Positions 1-9,215 of a DNA stretch of 64,000 nt are shown here, in pieces. The notes beneath the pieces are model-generated. The model had not been told where the DNA came from. It saw nothing but the letters and a program-made list of their open reading frames with translations, and ran no database searches. Each line of letters opens with the position of its first letter. The first letter of the stretch is position 1. Both the position numbers and the translations under genes were made by a program. This stretch comes from Deltaproteobacteria bacterium (lineage in GTDB: Bacteria; Myxococcota_A; Polyangia; Polyangiales; Ga0077539). The stretch lies in assembly GCA_016704445.1 (NCBI GenBank), contig JADJAE010000008.1, positions 62,001-126,000 of the forward strand, in the 5' to 3' direction.

Positions 1-2
1 GG

Positions 3-86
3 GGCGCGAGGCTCGTTCGAAGCGTGAGCGACGAGCCCGCCATCGACGCGGTGCGCGCCCTGCTGCGCCCCGACCGGGGAGGCTGA
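3..86 (+). CDS. C-terminal fragment of an upstream gene
   Basis: An open frame runs in from the left edge and ends at a TGA at 84-86. The 27 residues (ending LLRPDRGG) have the codon bias of a real high-GC gene. In related genomes the gene upstream of a BatA-type protein is often a DUF58 or MoxR-type partner, but nothing in this short tail identifies it. Confidence 0.3.
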   Translation, partial: GARLVRSVSDEPAIDAVRALLRPDRGG

Positions 87-201
<115 letters not shown>

Positions 202-2082
202 ATGGGCGGCGTCACCCTCCTGCACCCCGCCGGCCTCCTCGCGCTGATCGCCGCGGCGCCAGTGATCGCCGCCTACCTGCTCCGCTCCCGCAGGGAGCGG
301 GTGCAGGTGAGCTCTCTCAAGCTCTGGCGCGACGTCGCCCTGGAGTCCCGCGCCCGACGCCCCTGGCAGCCGCCTCCCCGCGAGCTCTCGCTGCTCCTCG
401 AGCTCGTCGCTGTCGTCGCCACGGCGCTCGCCCTCGCTCGCCCCGCCCGCCTCTCCACCGGCGCCTCGCCCGCCCGCGTGGCCCTCGTCGTCGACACCAG
501 CGCCTCCATGGGCGCCCTCGACGGAGACGCCACCCGCTGGCGCCTCGCCCTCGACGCCGCCCGCTCCCTCCTCCGGTCGCTCCCTCCCGACGCCGAGGTG
601 ATGCTGGTGTCGGCCGATCGTTCGCCCTCCGTACGATCCCCCTTCACCGCCGACCGACGCGCCCTCTCGCGCTCCCTAGACGCGCTCCGCCCCACCGCCT
701 CCGAGGGGGACCTCGCCTCCGCGGTGCGCTTCGCCGCCGACCGGCTTCGCCCGCTCCCCGGGCCTCGCCGTCTCGTGGTGGTCACCGACGGATCGCTCGC
801 CCGGGGCGGCGTCCCCTCGGACGACACGCTCCCCATCGAGCTCACGAGGGTGGGCCACGGCGTCGGCAACCTGGCCCTGGTGCGCCTCGACCTGCGCGCC
901 ACCCACGACCCCGGCGGTCGCCCGGTGGCCCGGGTGCACTGCCTCGTCGCCAGCTTCGACGAGCACCCCGTCGAGGCCACCCTCTCCCTCCGAGACGCCG
1001 CGACCGACGCCCTCCTGGGCGAGGCCCGCGCCGCCGTCCTCCCCGGCGCCCGCGTCCCGATGGCCGTCGACCTCGCCATGGCGCCCGACGACGCAGGCCG
1101 CGCGGTGCGCATCACCCTCTCCCCCGACGACGCGCTCTCCGCCGACAACGTGGCCTTCGCGCGCATCCCGCCGCCTCCCTCCATCCCCGTGGTGCTGGTC
1201 GCCCGAGAGCCCGATCCATGGATCGCCCGGGCCCTCGGCGCCGACCCCTCGGCGCGGCTTACCGTGGCTGGTAACACCATCCCTGACGAGCTCCCCGAGG
1301 ACGCCCTCCTGGTGCTTCAGGAGACCTGCCCCGCGGAGCTTCCCCACCGAGAGACCCTGGTGCTCGCTCCACCGGCGGGGCCCTGCGCCGGGCTCACCGT
1401 GCTCGCCGAGGTCGACGACCCCTCGATCACCTCCTTCGCCACCACCGACCCTCGATGGCGCTTCCTCACCATGGACGGCGTCCACCTCTCGAGCGCCCAC
1501 CCCCTGGCGCTCTCCGCCCGCGCCACGGCGCTGGTCCGCGCGGGGTCGCTGGTGCTCGCGGCCGACGCGGGCCTCGCCGACCGCACCGTCACCGTGGTCG
1601 GCATCGATCCGCTGCGCTCCGACTGGCCCTTGAAGGCCTCCTTCGTGGTCTTCCTCCGCAACGTCGTCGAGCTCGCGAGGGCCCACCGCGCCGCCGCGAC
1701 CGCGCCCCGCTTCCGCACCGGCGACACCGCCCGCGTCGAGCTCCCGCCCGGCGCCTCGCCCACCGCCGTCCTCGGCCCCGACGGACCCGTCGCCTTCACC
1801 GCCCTCCCCGGCGCCGCGGTGCTCGGCGACACCTCCCTCGCGGGCTTCTACCGGGTGCTCTCCCGCCGCGGAGAGACCCTCGTCCCCATCAACCTGCTCT
1901 CCGAGTCCGAGTCCGACCTCCGCGAGCGCCCGCTCGAGCTCCGCCCCCCGTCGGCGCGCGACGCGGCCCCCCTCCCGGAGCCCGTCGAGCTCACCCGCTA
2001 CCTCGCTCTCCTCGCCGCCCTCGCCTGGATCGCCGACCGTCTCGCGCTTACCACCCCCCGTAAGCCGTCGAGGCCCTCGTGA
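202..2082 (+). CDS. BatA-like membrane protein with von Willebrand type A domain
   Basis: 626 residues. The N-terminus has the layout of the BatA/aerotolerance N-terminal family: a first membrane segment at about 8-27 starting in a LLHPAGLLAL stretch, then a basic loop, then a second segment at about 63-80. A von Willebrand A domain follows, with the metal-site motif DTSAS at 98-102. The rest is a beta-rich region, and a last membrane segment lies at about 600-617. Such proteins bind partner proteins through a divalent metal and usually work with MoxR-type ATPases in the envelope. The stop overlaps the start of the next gene by 4 bases, so the two are co-translated. The start is the first ATG after the poly-G tract and could be wrong if that tract is misassembled. 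Confidence 0.8.
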   Translation: MGGVTLLHPAGLLALIAAAPVIAAYLLRSRRERVQVSSLKLWRDVALESRARRPWQPPPRELSLLLELVAVVATALALARPARLSTGASPARVALVVDTSASMGALDGDATRWRLALDAARSLLRSLPPDAEVMLVSADRSPSVRSPFTADRRALSRSLDALRPTASEGDLASAVRFAADRLRPLPGPRRLVVVTDGSLARGGVPSDDTLPIELTRVGHGVGNLALVRLDLRATHDPGGRPVARVHCLVASFDEHPVEATLSLRDAATDALLGEARAAVLPGARVPMAVDLAMAPDDAGRAVRITLSPDDALSADNVAFARIPPPPSIPVVLVAREPDPWIARALGADPSARLTVAGNTIPDELPEDALLVLQETCPAELPHRETLVLAPPAGPCAGLTVLAEVDDPSITSFATTDPRWRFLTMDGVHLSSAHPLALSARATALVRAGSLVLAADAGLADRTVTVVGIDPLRSDWPLKASFVVFLRNVVELARAHRAAATAPRFRTGDTARVELPPGASPTAVLGPDGPVAFTALPGAAVLGDTSLAGFYRVLSRRGETLVPINLLSESESDLRERPLELRPPSARDAAPLPEPVELTRYLALLAALAWIADRLALTTPRKPSRPS

Positions 2083-4823
2083 GCCGCGCCGGACGCCTCT
2101 CCAACGCGCTGCTCCTCCTCGCGGGCGTCTCGTCCCTCGCGGCCTTCGCCGGACCTCGCTGGGGCCACCGCATCGACCGCCTCGCGGTCATCGTGGCCGT
2201 CGATCGCTCCCGCTCCATGGAGCGCCTCCCCGACGCCGAGGCCCGCGTCGCCCGCTTCGAGCGCGAGGCCGCCGCCGGGATGCGCGACGGAGACCGCCTC
2301 GGCCGCGTGGTCTACGGCGCCGGAGCCGCCACCGGGCAGGCGCTCCATGAGCGGGCCATTCCGCCGTCGACCATGGAGGTTCCCATCGACCGCGACGGCA
2401 CCAACCTCGCGGCCGCGATCGATCGTTCGCTCTCCGAACGACCCGACGACGCCCCCGCCCGCATCGCCCTCCTCGGCGACGGGGCCAGCAACCGGGGCGA
2501 CGCCCTCGCAGCGGCCGCTCGCGCGGTGGCGTCGGGCGTCCCCATCGACGTGCTGCCCATGACCGCGACGACGAGGAGGGAGCTGCGGGTGAGCTCGGTG
2601 CGGGCGCCATCCAGGCTCGACGAGCGCGAGGCCTTCGAGCTGCGGGTGGTGACCTTCGCCACGGAGCGCTGCGAGGCCGAGGTGCGGGTCTCCCTCGACG
2701 GCGCGGTCGCCCACCGCGGCCGGGTGACCGTCGAGGCGGGCGAAGGGATGCTCTCGCTCCCGCAGACGGCCCCGGGGCCGGGGATGCACCGCTACGAGGT
2801 GGAGGTGATCCCCCGAGACCCGACGCTCGACCGGGTGCCCGAGGACAACCTCGGAGGAAGCTTCGTGAGGGTGCGCGGCCCCGCCTCGGTGCTGGTGCTG
2901 GAGGGCGACCCGGGGGCCTCCGCGCCGCTCTCCGAGGCGCTGCGCCAGGGCGGGTTTCGCGTCGTCGAGGGCGGCACCTACGGCTTCCCCGCGGACCTCG
3001 CCGCGCTCTCCTCCTACGACCTCCTGGTGCTCTCGGACGTGCCCGCGAGGGCGCTCTCCACCGAGCAGCTCGAGTGGATACGCACCTACGTCCGAGACCT
3101 TGGCGGCGGGCTCTGGCTGATGGGCGGCGACCGCTCCCTCGGCCCTGGCGGCTACGCCCGCACTGCCGTCGAGGAGGTCTCCCCGGTGTCCTTCGACCTG
3201 CGCCAGGAGCGCCGCCGCGCCTCGCTCGCGGAGGTGATCTCCATCGACTGCTCCGGCTCGATGACGGCGGTGGTCGGAGGCTACAGCAAGATCCGCCTCG
3301 CCAACGAGGCCGCCGCCCGGAGCGCGCTGCTGCTGGGCCAGGGCGACCAGCTCGGCGTCGCCCACGTCGACACCAGCACCGCCTGGACGATGCCCCTCGG
3401 CCCGGTGGACAACCTCGAGCCCGTCCTCCGTCGCATCCGCGCGGTGAGCGCAGGCGGCGGAGGGATCATCGTCCCCACGGCCCTCGCCGACGCCTACGGC
3501 GCGCTGAGGGCGGCGCGCACCGACCTCCGTCACCTGCTGCTCTTCGCCGACGGCGACGACGCCGAGGAGATGACCGGCTGCGCCCTCACCGTGGCGACGG
3601 CCTTCCGCGACGGCATCACCACCTCCGTGGTCTCGCTGGGCCGAGGCGCCGACACCCCGGAGCTGGAGCGCCTCTCCCGCGAGGGCCACGGGCGCTTCTA
3701 CCTCGTCGAAGACGCCCTGCGCCTCCCCACGGTATTCGCCCAGGAGACCATCCTGGCCACGCGCGCGGCCATCCGGGAGGAGCCCTTCCGGGCGCTCCCT
3801 TCGCTGCCCGACGCGGTGACCGCGGGCCTCGACCTCGCCTCGGCGCCTGCGCTGGGAGGCTACGTGGTGACGCTGCCGAAGCCTCGCGCGGCGGTGCTGC
3901 TGCGGGCCACCGACGGCGACCCCCTGCTGGCGAGCTGGTCCGCGGGCGCCGGGCACGCGGCGGTGTTTACCTCGGATGGTAAAGACCGCTGGGGCGCCGG
4001 GTGGCTGCGCTGGCCCGGGAGGGCGAGGCTCTGGTCGTCGCTCGCCCGCTCGCTGGCGCGGCAGGACGACGGGCGGGTGCGCGCCGAGGCGGACGCGACC
4101 GGTGGTCTGCTCCAGGTGCGCGCGACGGCCGTGGACGCCGACGGCCGTGGCGACGCGCTGCGGCGGCTCACCGCGAGGGTGGCGCTTCCCGATGGGAGCA
4201 CCCGGGAGCTCCCGCTCGACCCGGCGGGGGCCGGGACCTACGCCGCGGAGCTGCCGATCACGGCCCGCGGCGCCTACGCGGTGGCGGTGCGCGACGAGGC
4301 GAGCGGCGCGCTGGTGGCGTCGACCGGGGCGCTGCGTACGGCGGCGGAGGAGTTTCGCGCGACGGACGACCCGGGGCTGCTCGCTCGCATCGCGTCGATG
4401 ACCGGGGGGCGGGTGCTCCGCTCGGGCGCGGAGGTCTTCTCCGCGAGGGCGGCGCCTCGCTACGGGTGGACCCCGCTGGCGCCGTGGCTGCTCCGCCTGG
4501 GCCTGCTGCTGGGCGTGGCCTCGGTGCTGCTCCGTCGTCTGGGGCTGCCGGGGCAGTGGGAGGCCGGAGCGAGGGCGAGCTCCTCGGGGCGCGCCGGGAA
4601 GCCGGTGCGAGGGGTCACCCGGGTGGAGCGTACGGGGGTCGCAGCCGCGCCGTCGGGGCCGAGGGCGACGAGCGCGGTGGAGGCGCTGAGGGCGAGGCGG
4701 AGGGAGCCCGCAGCGGCTCCGAAGCGTCGGGAGCAGGAGCCTCCAGCGCCCCGCCGGGCGGCGGTTCCGAGCGATGGGGCCTCGACGCTCTCGGCGCTGA
4801 GGGCGGCGCGGCGGCGGCGCTGA
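2079..4823 (+). CDS. Double von Willebrand A / glutamine-amidotransferase-like membrane protein
   Basis: 914 residues, GTG start overlapping the previous stop (GTGA). After an N-terminal membrane segment there is one von Willebrand-like domain with a DRSRS metal motif at about 42-46. It is followed by beta-sandwich sequence and then a class I glutamine-amidotransferase-like fold at about 267-375 (VLVLEGDPG, then GGGLWLMGGD). A second von Willebrand domain starts at about 388 with a classical DCSGS motif. A membrane segment at about 800-822 is followed by a basic tail. This domain order is common in Bat-type gene pairs of Myxococcota and Planctomycetes. The amidotransferase-like part lacks an obvious catalytic Cys and is probably structural. 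Function is inferred only as an envelope complex with the previous gene. Confidence 0.78.
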   Translation: MSRAGRLSNALLLLAGVSSLAAFAGPRWGHRIDRLAVIVAVDRSRSMERLPDAEARVARFEREAAAGMRDGDRLGRVVYGAGAATGQALHERAIPPSTMEVPIDRDGTNLAAAIDRSLSERPDDAPARIALLGDGASNRGDALAAAARAVASGVPIDVLPMTATTRRELRVSSVRAPSRLDEREAFELRVVTFATERCEAEVRVSLDGAVAHRGRVTVEAGEGMLSLPQTAPGPGMHRYEVEVIPRDPTLDRVPEDNLGGSFVRVRGPASVLVLEGDPGASAPLSEALRQGGFRVVEGGTYGFPADLAALSSYDLLVLSDVPARALSTEQLEWIRTYVRDLGGGLWLMGGDRSLGPGGYARTAVEEVSPVSFDLRQERRRASLAEVISIDCSGSMTAVVGGYSKIRLANEAAARSALLLGQGDQLGVAHVDTSTAWTMPLGPVDNLEPVLRRIRAVSAGGGGIIVPTALADAYGALRAARTDLRHLLLFADGDDAEEMTGCALTVATAFRDGITTSVVSLGRGADTPELERLSREGHGRFYLVEDALRLPTVFAQETILATRAAIREEPFRALPSLPDAVTAGLDLASAPALGGYVVTLPKPRAAVLLRATDGDPLLASWSAGAGHAAVFTSDGKDRWGAGWLRWPGRARLWSSLARSLARQDDGRVRAEADATGGLLQVRATAVDADGRGDALRRLTARVALPDGSTRELPLDPAGAGTYAAELPITARGAYAVAVRDEASGALVASTGALRTAAEEFRATDDPGLLARIASMTGGRVLRSGAEVFSARAAPRYGWTPLAPWLLRLGLLLGVASVLLRRLGLPGQWEAGARASSSGRAGKPVRGVTRVERTGVAAAPSGPRATSAVEALRARRREPAAAPKRREQEPPAPRRAAVPSDGASTLSALRAARRRR

Positions 4824-4929
4824 GCTCTGGGGGGTACTTTTCCAATCCCCGGCGAAGGGTGCTACATCCCGCTTGTTGGCGCGGACCGTCATGACGACGG
4901 CCGTGACCGGCAGAAACACTGGTTCTCCG

Positions 4930-5820
4930 ATGCCGTCCAAGATCACGGTCCCGGAGCTGCGCGCGCGGAAGTCCTCCGCGGGGCGCGGCGACAAGCTCGC
5001 GATGGTCACCGCCTACGACGCGACCTTCGCGCGGATGTTCGATGGCGCGGGGGTCGACGCGATCCTCGTGGGCGACTCTCTCGGCATGGTCATCCAGGGT
5101 GGCACCAGCACCCTCCCGGTGACCCTCGACGAGATCATCTACCACGGCCGCGCCGTCGCCCGCGGGACGCAGCGCGCCCACCTCATCGGCGACATGCCCT
5201 TCATGAGCTACCAGACCTCCTCCGACGCGGCGCTGCTCAGCGCGGGTCGGCTGATGAAGGAGGGCGGCGCCGAGTCGGTGAAGCTCGAAGGCGGTCAGGA
5301 GATCGCCGACGTCATCCGCCGCATGGTGCGCATGGGCATCCCGGTGATGGCCCACGTCGGGCTCATGCCCCAGCGCGTGCACGCCATGGGCGGCTTCAAG
5401 GTGCAGGGCCGCAGCGACGGCGGCGCCGACGCCATCCTCGAGGACGCCATCGCCGTCGCCGAGGCGGGCGCCTACGCGGTGGTGGTGGAGGGCGTCCCGG
5501 CGCCGCTGGCCGAGCGCATCACCAACGCCATCGACGTGCCCACCATCGGCATCGGCGCGGGCGTCGGCTGCGACGGGCAGATCCTGGTGAGCTACGACCT
5601 GCTCGGGCTCAACGACACCATGAAGCCCCGCTTCGTGAAGCGCTTCCAGGAGTTCTTCCGCCTCGGGACGGAGGCCACCCGGGCCTACGTCGACGAGGTT
5701 CGCAACAGCACCTTCCCGGGCCCCGAGCACAGCTTCGGCCTGCCCGTGGAGCCCCGCAACCCGGTCGCCGACGCCCTCAGCCCCCGCCACGCCCCCGCCA
5801 CCTATGGACCTACGCACTGA
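4930..5820 (+). CDS. panB: 3-methyl-2-oxobutanoate hydroxymethyltransferase (PanB)
   Basis: Transfers a hydroxymethyl group from methylene-tetrahydrofolate to 2-oxoisovalerate to give ketopantoate, the first committed step to pantothenate and coenzyme A. It is a cytosolic TIM-barrel enzyme. Family signatures are clear: the VGDSLGM metal and substrate loop near the N-terminus, SVKLEGG in the middle, VVVEGVP with the catalytic Glu, and VPTIGIGAG towards the end. I chose the ATG at 4930 (296 residues) because the family is about 265-280 residues and homology begins there. Starts at 4891 (ATG) or 4873 (TTG) are possible. It overlaps panC by 17 bases, so the two form an operon. Confidence 0.95.
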   Translation: MPSKITVPELRARKSSAGRGDKLAMVTAYDATFARMFDGAGVDAILVGDSLGMVIQGGTSTLPVTLDEIIYHGRAVARGTQRAHLIGDMPFMSYQTSSDAALLSAGRLMKEGGAESVKLEGGQEIADVIRRMVRMGIPVMAHVGLMPQRVHAMGGFKVQGRSDGGADAILEDAIAVAEAGAYAVVVEGVPAPLAERITNAIDVPTIGIGAGVGCDGQILVSYDLLGLNDTMKPRFVKRFQEFFRLGTEATRAYVDEVRNSTFPGPEHSFGLPVEPRNPVADALSPRHAPATYGPTH

Positions 5821-6706
5821 ATCGACCCCCGTGGTCATCCACGCCCCGGAGGCCTTCCGCGCCGCCTGCGACCAGGCTCGCTCGGGGGGCCGCCGGGTGG
5901 CGCTCGTTCCGACCATGGGAGCCCTGCACGCGGGGCACCTCGCGCTGATGGAAGACGCCCGCCGTCGCGTCGGCCCCGATGGGCTCGTCGCGGTGTCGGT
6001 CTTCGTCAACCCCACGCAGTTCGGCCCCAGCGAGGACTTCTCCCGCTACCCCCGCGAGCTCGACGCCGACGTCGCCCGCTGCGCCGCCGCCGGGGTCGAC
6101 CTGGTGTTCGCCCCGTCGCCCCGGGGGATGTACCCCGATGGGGATCAGACGCGCGTCCGCGTGGCCGAGCTCGCCGCGCCCATGTGCGGCGTGACCCGGC
6201 CGATGCACTTCGAAGGCGTGGCCACCGTGGTGACCAAGCTCTTCGCCCTCGCGGGCCCCTGCGTCGGGGTCTTCGGCCGCAAGGACTACCAGCAATATCG
6301 GGTGATCTCCCGGCTGGCGCGCGACCTCTTCCTCCCGGTGGAGGTCGTCGGGCTCCCGACGGTGCGCGAGGCCGACGGGCTGGCCTTGAGTTCTCGCAAC
6401 CGCTACCTGAGCCCCGTCGATCGGGCGCGGGCCACCGCCATCCCGACCGCGCTTCGGGCAGTGCGCGACCGCTACGCGCGCGGCGAGCGCAGCGTGATCG
6501 CGCTGCTCGACGTCGTGTCGCAGGGGCTCGCCGGATCGGTCGACAGCGTCGACTACATCGAGCTCCGCGACGCCTCGGAGCTCACCGTCCCCGAGACCCC
6601 GCTCTCCAGCGACACCCACGCGGTGCTGGCCATCGCCGTGAAGATCGGCCAGACCCGACTGATCGACAACACCGTGCTCGGTGAGGTCGATGTCACCCTC
6701 GACTGA
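5804..6706 (+). CDS. panC: Pantothenate synthetase (PanC)
   Basis: Joins pantoate and beta-alanine using ATP, the last step of pantothenate synthesis, in the cytosol. 300 residues, a little longer than the usual 280. It has the nucleotidyl-transferase features of the family: HAGH at about 42-45 (the HIGH box), FVNPTQF at about 67, GRKDYQQ at about 158, and the LSSRN loop at about 195, equivalent to the KMSKS loop. The ATG lies inside the end of panB, showing translational coupling. No panD or panE is present in this window. Confidence 0.95.
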   Translation: MDLRTESTPVVIHAPEAFRAACDQARSGGRRVALVPTMGALHAGHLALMEDARRRVGPDGLVAVSVFVNPTQFGPSEDFSRYPRELDADVARCAAAGVDLVFAPSPRGMYPDGDQTRVRVAELAAPMCGVTRPMHFEGVATVVTKLFALAGPCVGVFGRKDYQQYRVISRLARDLFLPVEVVGLPTVREADGLALSSRNRYLSPVDRARATAIPTALRAVRDRYARGERSVIALLDVVSQGLAGSVDSVDYIELRDASELTVPETPLSSDTHAVLAIAVKIGQTRLIDNTVLGEVDVTLD

Positions 6707-7355
6707 GCCCTCCGCTCCGCTCGTCAAGCCGACGCTCCGCGGGGTGATCCACCACTGGAGCGCCGTCGCGGCCTTCGGGGCGGGGCTCGTGCTGGTGGCC
6801 ATGGCGCCCACCGCGCGGGCGGCCGTCGCGGCGGGCGTCTATGCGCTGAGCGTCTGCACCCTGCTGACCGTCAGCGCGGTGTACCACCGGCCGATGTGGC
6901 AGCCGCGCCCGAGGGCCTTCATGCGCCGGCTCGACCACGCGTCGATCTTCGTGCTCATCGCGGGCACGTACACCCCCATCTGCCGACTGGGCTTGCCCGA
7001 TGCCGTGGGCGGTCGACTGCTGGTCTTGATATGGATCGCCGCCGCGCTCGGGGTGCTTCAATCGATCTTCTGGGTGCACGCCCCGAAGCCCGTCACGGCG
7101 GCCCTCTACCTCTTCGTCGGATGGATCGTGGTGCCCTATTTCAGGGTGCTGGGGGAGGCCCTCTCTTCGGGGCAGATCGCGCTGCTCCTCGGAGGCGGCA
7201 TCATCTATTCGCTGGGCGCGGTGGTCTACGCCGCGCGGCGTCCCAACCCGGTTCCAGGGGTCTTCGGATACCACGAGGTGTTTCACGCGATGACGGTGCT
7301 CGCGTGCGGACTCCACTATGGACTGGTCGCGGGGCTGGTGCGGGCGGCGCGCTGA
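6690..7355 (+). CDS. Haemolysin III / PAQR family membrane protein
   Basis: About 221 residues with seven predicted membrane segments. The family's metal-ligand pattern is present: SAVYH after the second segment, LDHASIFVLIAGTYTP in the third, and FGYHEVFHAM near the end with a further His in the last helix. Bacterial members are called haemolysin III or YqfA. Their activity is unsettled, although eukaryotic relatives are receptors with a zinc-dependent hydrolase-like core. The gene overlaps the end of panC by 17 bases. The ATG at 6690 is preferred to a GTG nine bases earlier. It is probably the last gene of this operon. Confidence 0.87.
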   Translation: MSPSTEPSAPLVKPTLRGVIHHWSAVAAFGAGLVLVAMAPTARAAVAAGVYALSVCTLLTVSAVYHRPMWQPRPRAFMRRLDHASIFVLIAGTYTPICRLGLPDAVGGRLLVLIWIAAALGVLQSIFWVHAPKPVTAALYLFVGWIVVPYFRVLGEALSSGQIALLLGGGIIYSLGAVVYAARRPNPVPGVFGYHEVFHAMTVLACGLHYGLVAGLVRAAR

Positions 7356-7386
7356 AGGGACTCCACGGAGCCCAACGGACAGGCGA

Positions 7387-8253
7387 TCAGAAGCGGCAGT
7401 AGGTCGCCGGGTGCGCCGAGCGGGTCTCGCTCGCGAGGTTGTCTTCAAACCACATCCGCACCGGGTCCAGCTCCGGGGCGAGCTGCGCGGCGTTGTTGAA
7501 GTAGAAGCTCTCCACCCGGCAGCTCACGTCCGCGCAGGAGCGAAACGACACCCGACCCGTGCACTCCCCGCCGCTGCCGCTGTGAGGTAGCGACGAGCGA
7601 TCGGCCATGGTCCATCGAGAGAAGAGGTCGCGCGCTGCGGTCTCGGTCACGTGCAGCGTGCGCGTCGGAGCCGACGGGCTCGCCAGCTCCACGCCGCGGG
7701 TGGTGTCCCAGACGCGCACGGTCCCGTCGGCGTCGACCATCACCGCGGGGCCCATGGCCGTGAAGCCGCCAGGGGCCTGCCAGAGCATCCGAGCGCCGGC
7801 GGTCTCCACCGATCCGTCCGCGGTCCCCCCGTCCTCGCAGGGCCTCGGGAAGATCTCCATGCGGGTCCAACGCCCGCTGGTGCAATGGAAGATGTTGCAG
7901 AAGCGGCACGGATCAGTGCACGGCCCACCACATCGCTGCCCCTCCATCGAACACGCCGCGCCCTCCACCGCCGAGGCGCACGACTCGCCCGCGTCTCCGC
8001 CCCGGTCATTGGCGATATCTCCCGGCACATCCATCGCGACATCGATGGCCGGAACATCCACCCCGGTACGGTCGATGGCCGGCCCGGCGTCGGTCATTCC
8101 GCCGTCCACGGTGCCGCTGTCCACGGTGCCGCTGTCCACGGCGCCGCTGTCCACGGTGCCGCTGTCCGCCGGCGGGGAGGCCGGGTCGCTGCACGCGATC
8201 AGCAGCGAAGAGAGGGCGAAGAGAGAACTCCATCGGGTCATAAGCAGGTTCAT
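7387..8253 (-). CDS. Lipoprotein of unknown function with DSG(T/A)V spacer repeats
   Basis: 288 residues. The lipoprotein signal peptide ends in LLIAC (Cys at about 20). A low-complexity spacer follows with four 5-residue repeats of the DSGTV type, then Asp/Val-rich sequence, then a Cys-rich segment (CGGPCTDPCRFCNIFHC) and a globular C-terminus without a family I recognise. The Cys pairs suggest disulphides in an exported domain. The ATG at 8253 was chosen because it begins the signal peptide; sequence further upstream in the same frame is not protein-like. It runs convergent with the haemolysin III gene and divergent from the lipoprotein gene at 8529, with a 275-bp shared upstream region in which I see no clear promoter motif. 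Confidence 0.7.
   Translation of the reverse strand: MNLLMTRWSSLFALSSLLIACSDPASPPADSGTVDSGAVDSGTVDSGTVDGGMTDAGPAIDRTGVDVPAIDVAMDVPGDIANDRGGDAGESCASAVEGAACSMEGQRCGGPCTDPCRFCNIFHCTSGRWTRMEIFPRPCEDGGTADGSVETAGARMLWQAPGGFTAMGPAVMVDADGTVRVWDTTRGVELASPSAPTRTLHVTETAARDLFSRWTMADRSSLPHSGSGGECTGRVSFRSCADVSCRVESFYFNNAAQLAPELDPVRMWFEDNLASETRSAHPATYCRF
8110..8169 (-). repeat. Four 15-bp coding tandem repeats
   Basis: Unit GGTGCCGCTGTCCAC, repeated at 8110, 8125, 8140 and 8155 with one or two changes. It encodes the five-residue spacer unit of the lipoprotein just after its lipid anchor. Confidence 0.85.
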
Positions 8254-8528
8254 CGGTTCATCCTTGTTGAGGGGGGTTGAGCCGTCGCACCGAGCAGCAA
8301 GCGTGCCCATCCCGAAGCGGCGCGGACCTCCATGGCCCGATGCTCCACCCGATGGGCACGGGCGATGGTTGCGCTGTCCCCCGAGCGCCCGCCCATGGCA
8401 CAACCCGTCTCACCCCTCCGCCCCTCGAGTTCGTCGGGCGCTTCCGCTGAATCGCCCGGATCGCCCCGTGGCACGCCTCTCGCTGAAGGCCCCTGCTCGT
8501 AGACCCCACCCGATCGCCACGAGGTCCC

Positions 8529-9182
8529 ATGTTGATGCGTCGAGTTCTTCCCTTCTGCCTCCTTGCCCTCTCGGCCTGCTCCGGCGCGACCCCGCTGAGC
8601 GAGCCCGACGCCGCCGCCGACGTGGTCACCGCCGACGTCGCTGCCGCCCAGGTGGTCGTCTCCGCGGCCATCGCGTCGGCCTCCCTCGCCAACGACTGCC
8701 CCTCCCCCGATGGGGGCTCGGCTGGCATCGCCGAGAGCTGCGCCCGCCGCCCCGCCGTTGATGGTGGCGGCGCCGCCGACTCCGCCTGCGGCAGCTACTG
8801 CCGTCCGACCAACCTCCAGATCAACTTCACCCTCGCCTCGATCGGCACGCCTCCGCCCTCCGCTCCGGCGCTTCCGCTGACCATCACCCGCGTGCGGCTC
8901 CTCGACGGGGCCACCGACGCCGAGCTCGACGTGCTCACCCCCCGCGAGCCGCAGCGCTGGGAGGGCTCGCAGTACGTCGGCTGGGACAACACCCTCCGCG
9001 GCTTTGGCGAGACGCGCGCCAGCTACAAGCTCACCGCCCCCAACTGGGTTCGAATCTCCGGCATGAACACCTGGAGCACCTACGGGCGGCCCTTCCGCCT
9101 GGAGGTGACCGTCTCCGTCAACGGACAGACCCTCGTGCTGCGCTCGGGTGAGCTCATGCGCGCCCCCGAAGTCGTCACCTGA
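8529..9182 (+). CDS. Small lipoprotein of unknown function
   Basis: 217 residues. The signal peptide MLMRRVLPFCLLALSAC ends in a lipobox (LSAC). An Asp/Ala-rich linker and a beta-rich domain of about 150 residues follow. No known family is recognised. Its stop is four bases before the original ATG (9187) of the cytochrome lipoprotein gene, so the two were co-transcribed before the 244-bp element inserted. The two are likely to act together at the outer membrane. Confidence 0.7.
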   Translation: MLMRRVLPFCLLALSACSGATPLSEPDAAADVVTADVAAAQVVVSAAIASASLANDCPSPDGGSAGIAESCARRPAVDGGGAADSACGSYCRPTNLQINFTLASIGTPPPSAPALPLTITRVRLLDGATDAELDVLTPREPQRWEGSQYVGWDNTLRGFGETRASYKLTAPNWVRISGMNTWSTYGRPFRLEVTVSVNGQTLVLRSGELMRAPEVVT

Positions 9183-9207
9183 TCGCATGAGCGCGCGGTC
9201 CGTCACA

Positions 9208-9215
9208 GTCGCGGC
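9208..9215. repeat. Left target-site duplication
   Basis: GTCGCGGC directly before the left inverted repeat, identical to 9460-9467 on the other side of the element. It belongs to codons 8-10 of the interrupted signal peptide. Confidence 0.85.

Noticed and set aside
1998..5009. Very long open frame on the minus strand over the two von Willebrand genes
   Set aside because: High GC leaves opposite frames open. The peptide is Arg/Gly/Ala/Pro-rich with no domain, and it also runs across the intergenic gap and into panB. The plus-strand genes have clear motifs.
8110..8169. Possible CRISPR-like array
   Set aside because: The 15-bp units are directly adjacent without spacers and encode a protein spacer; the same holds for the arrays at 12111 and 48145.
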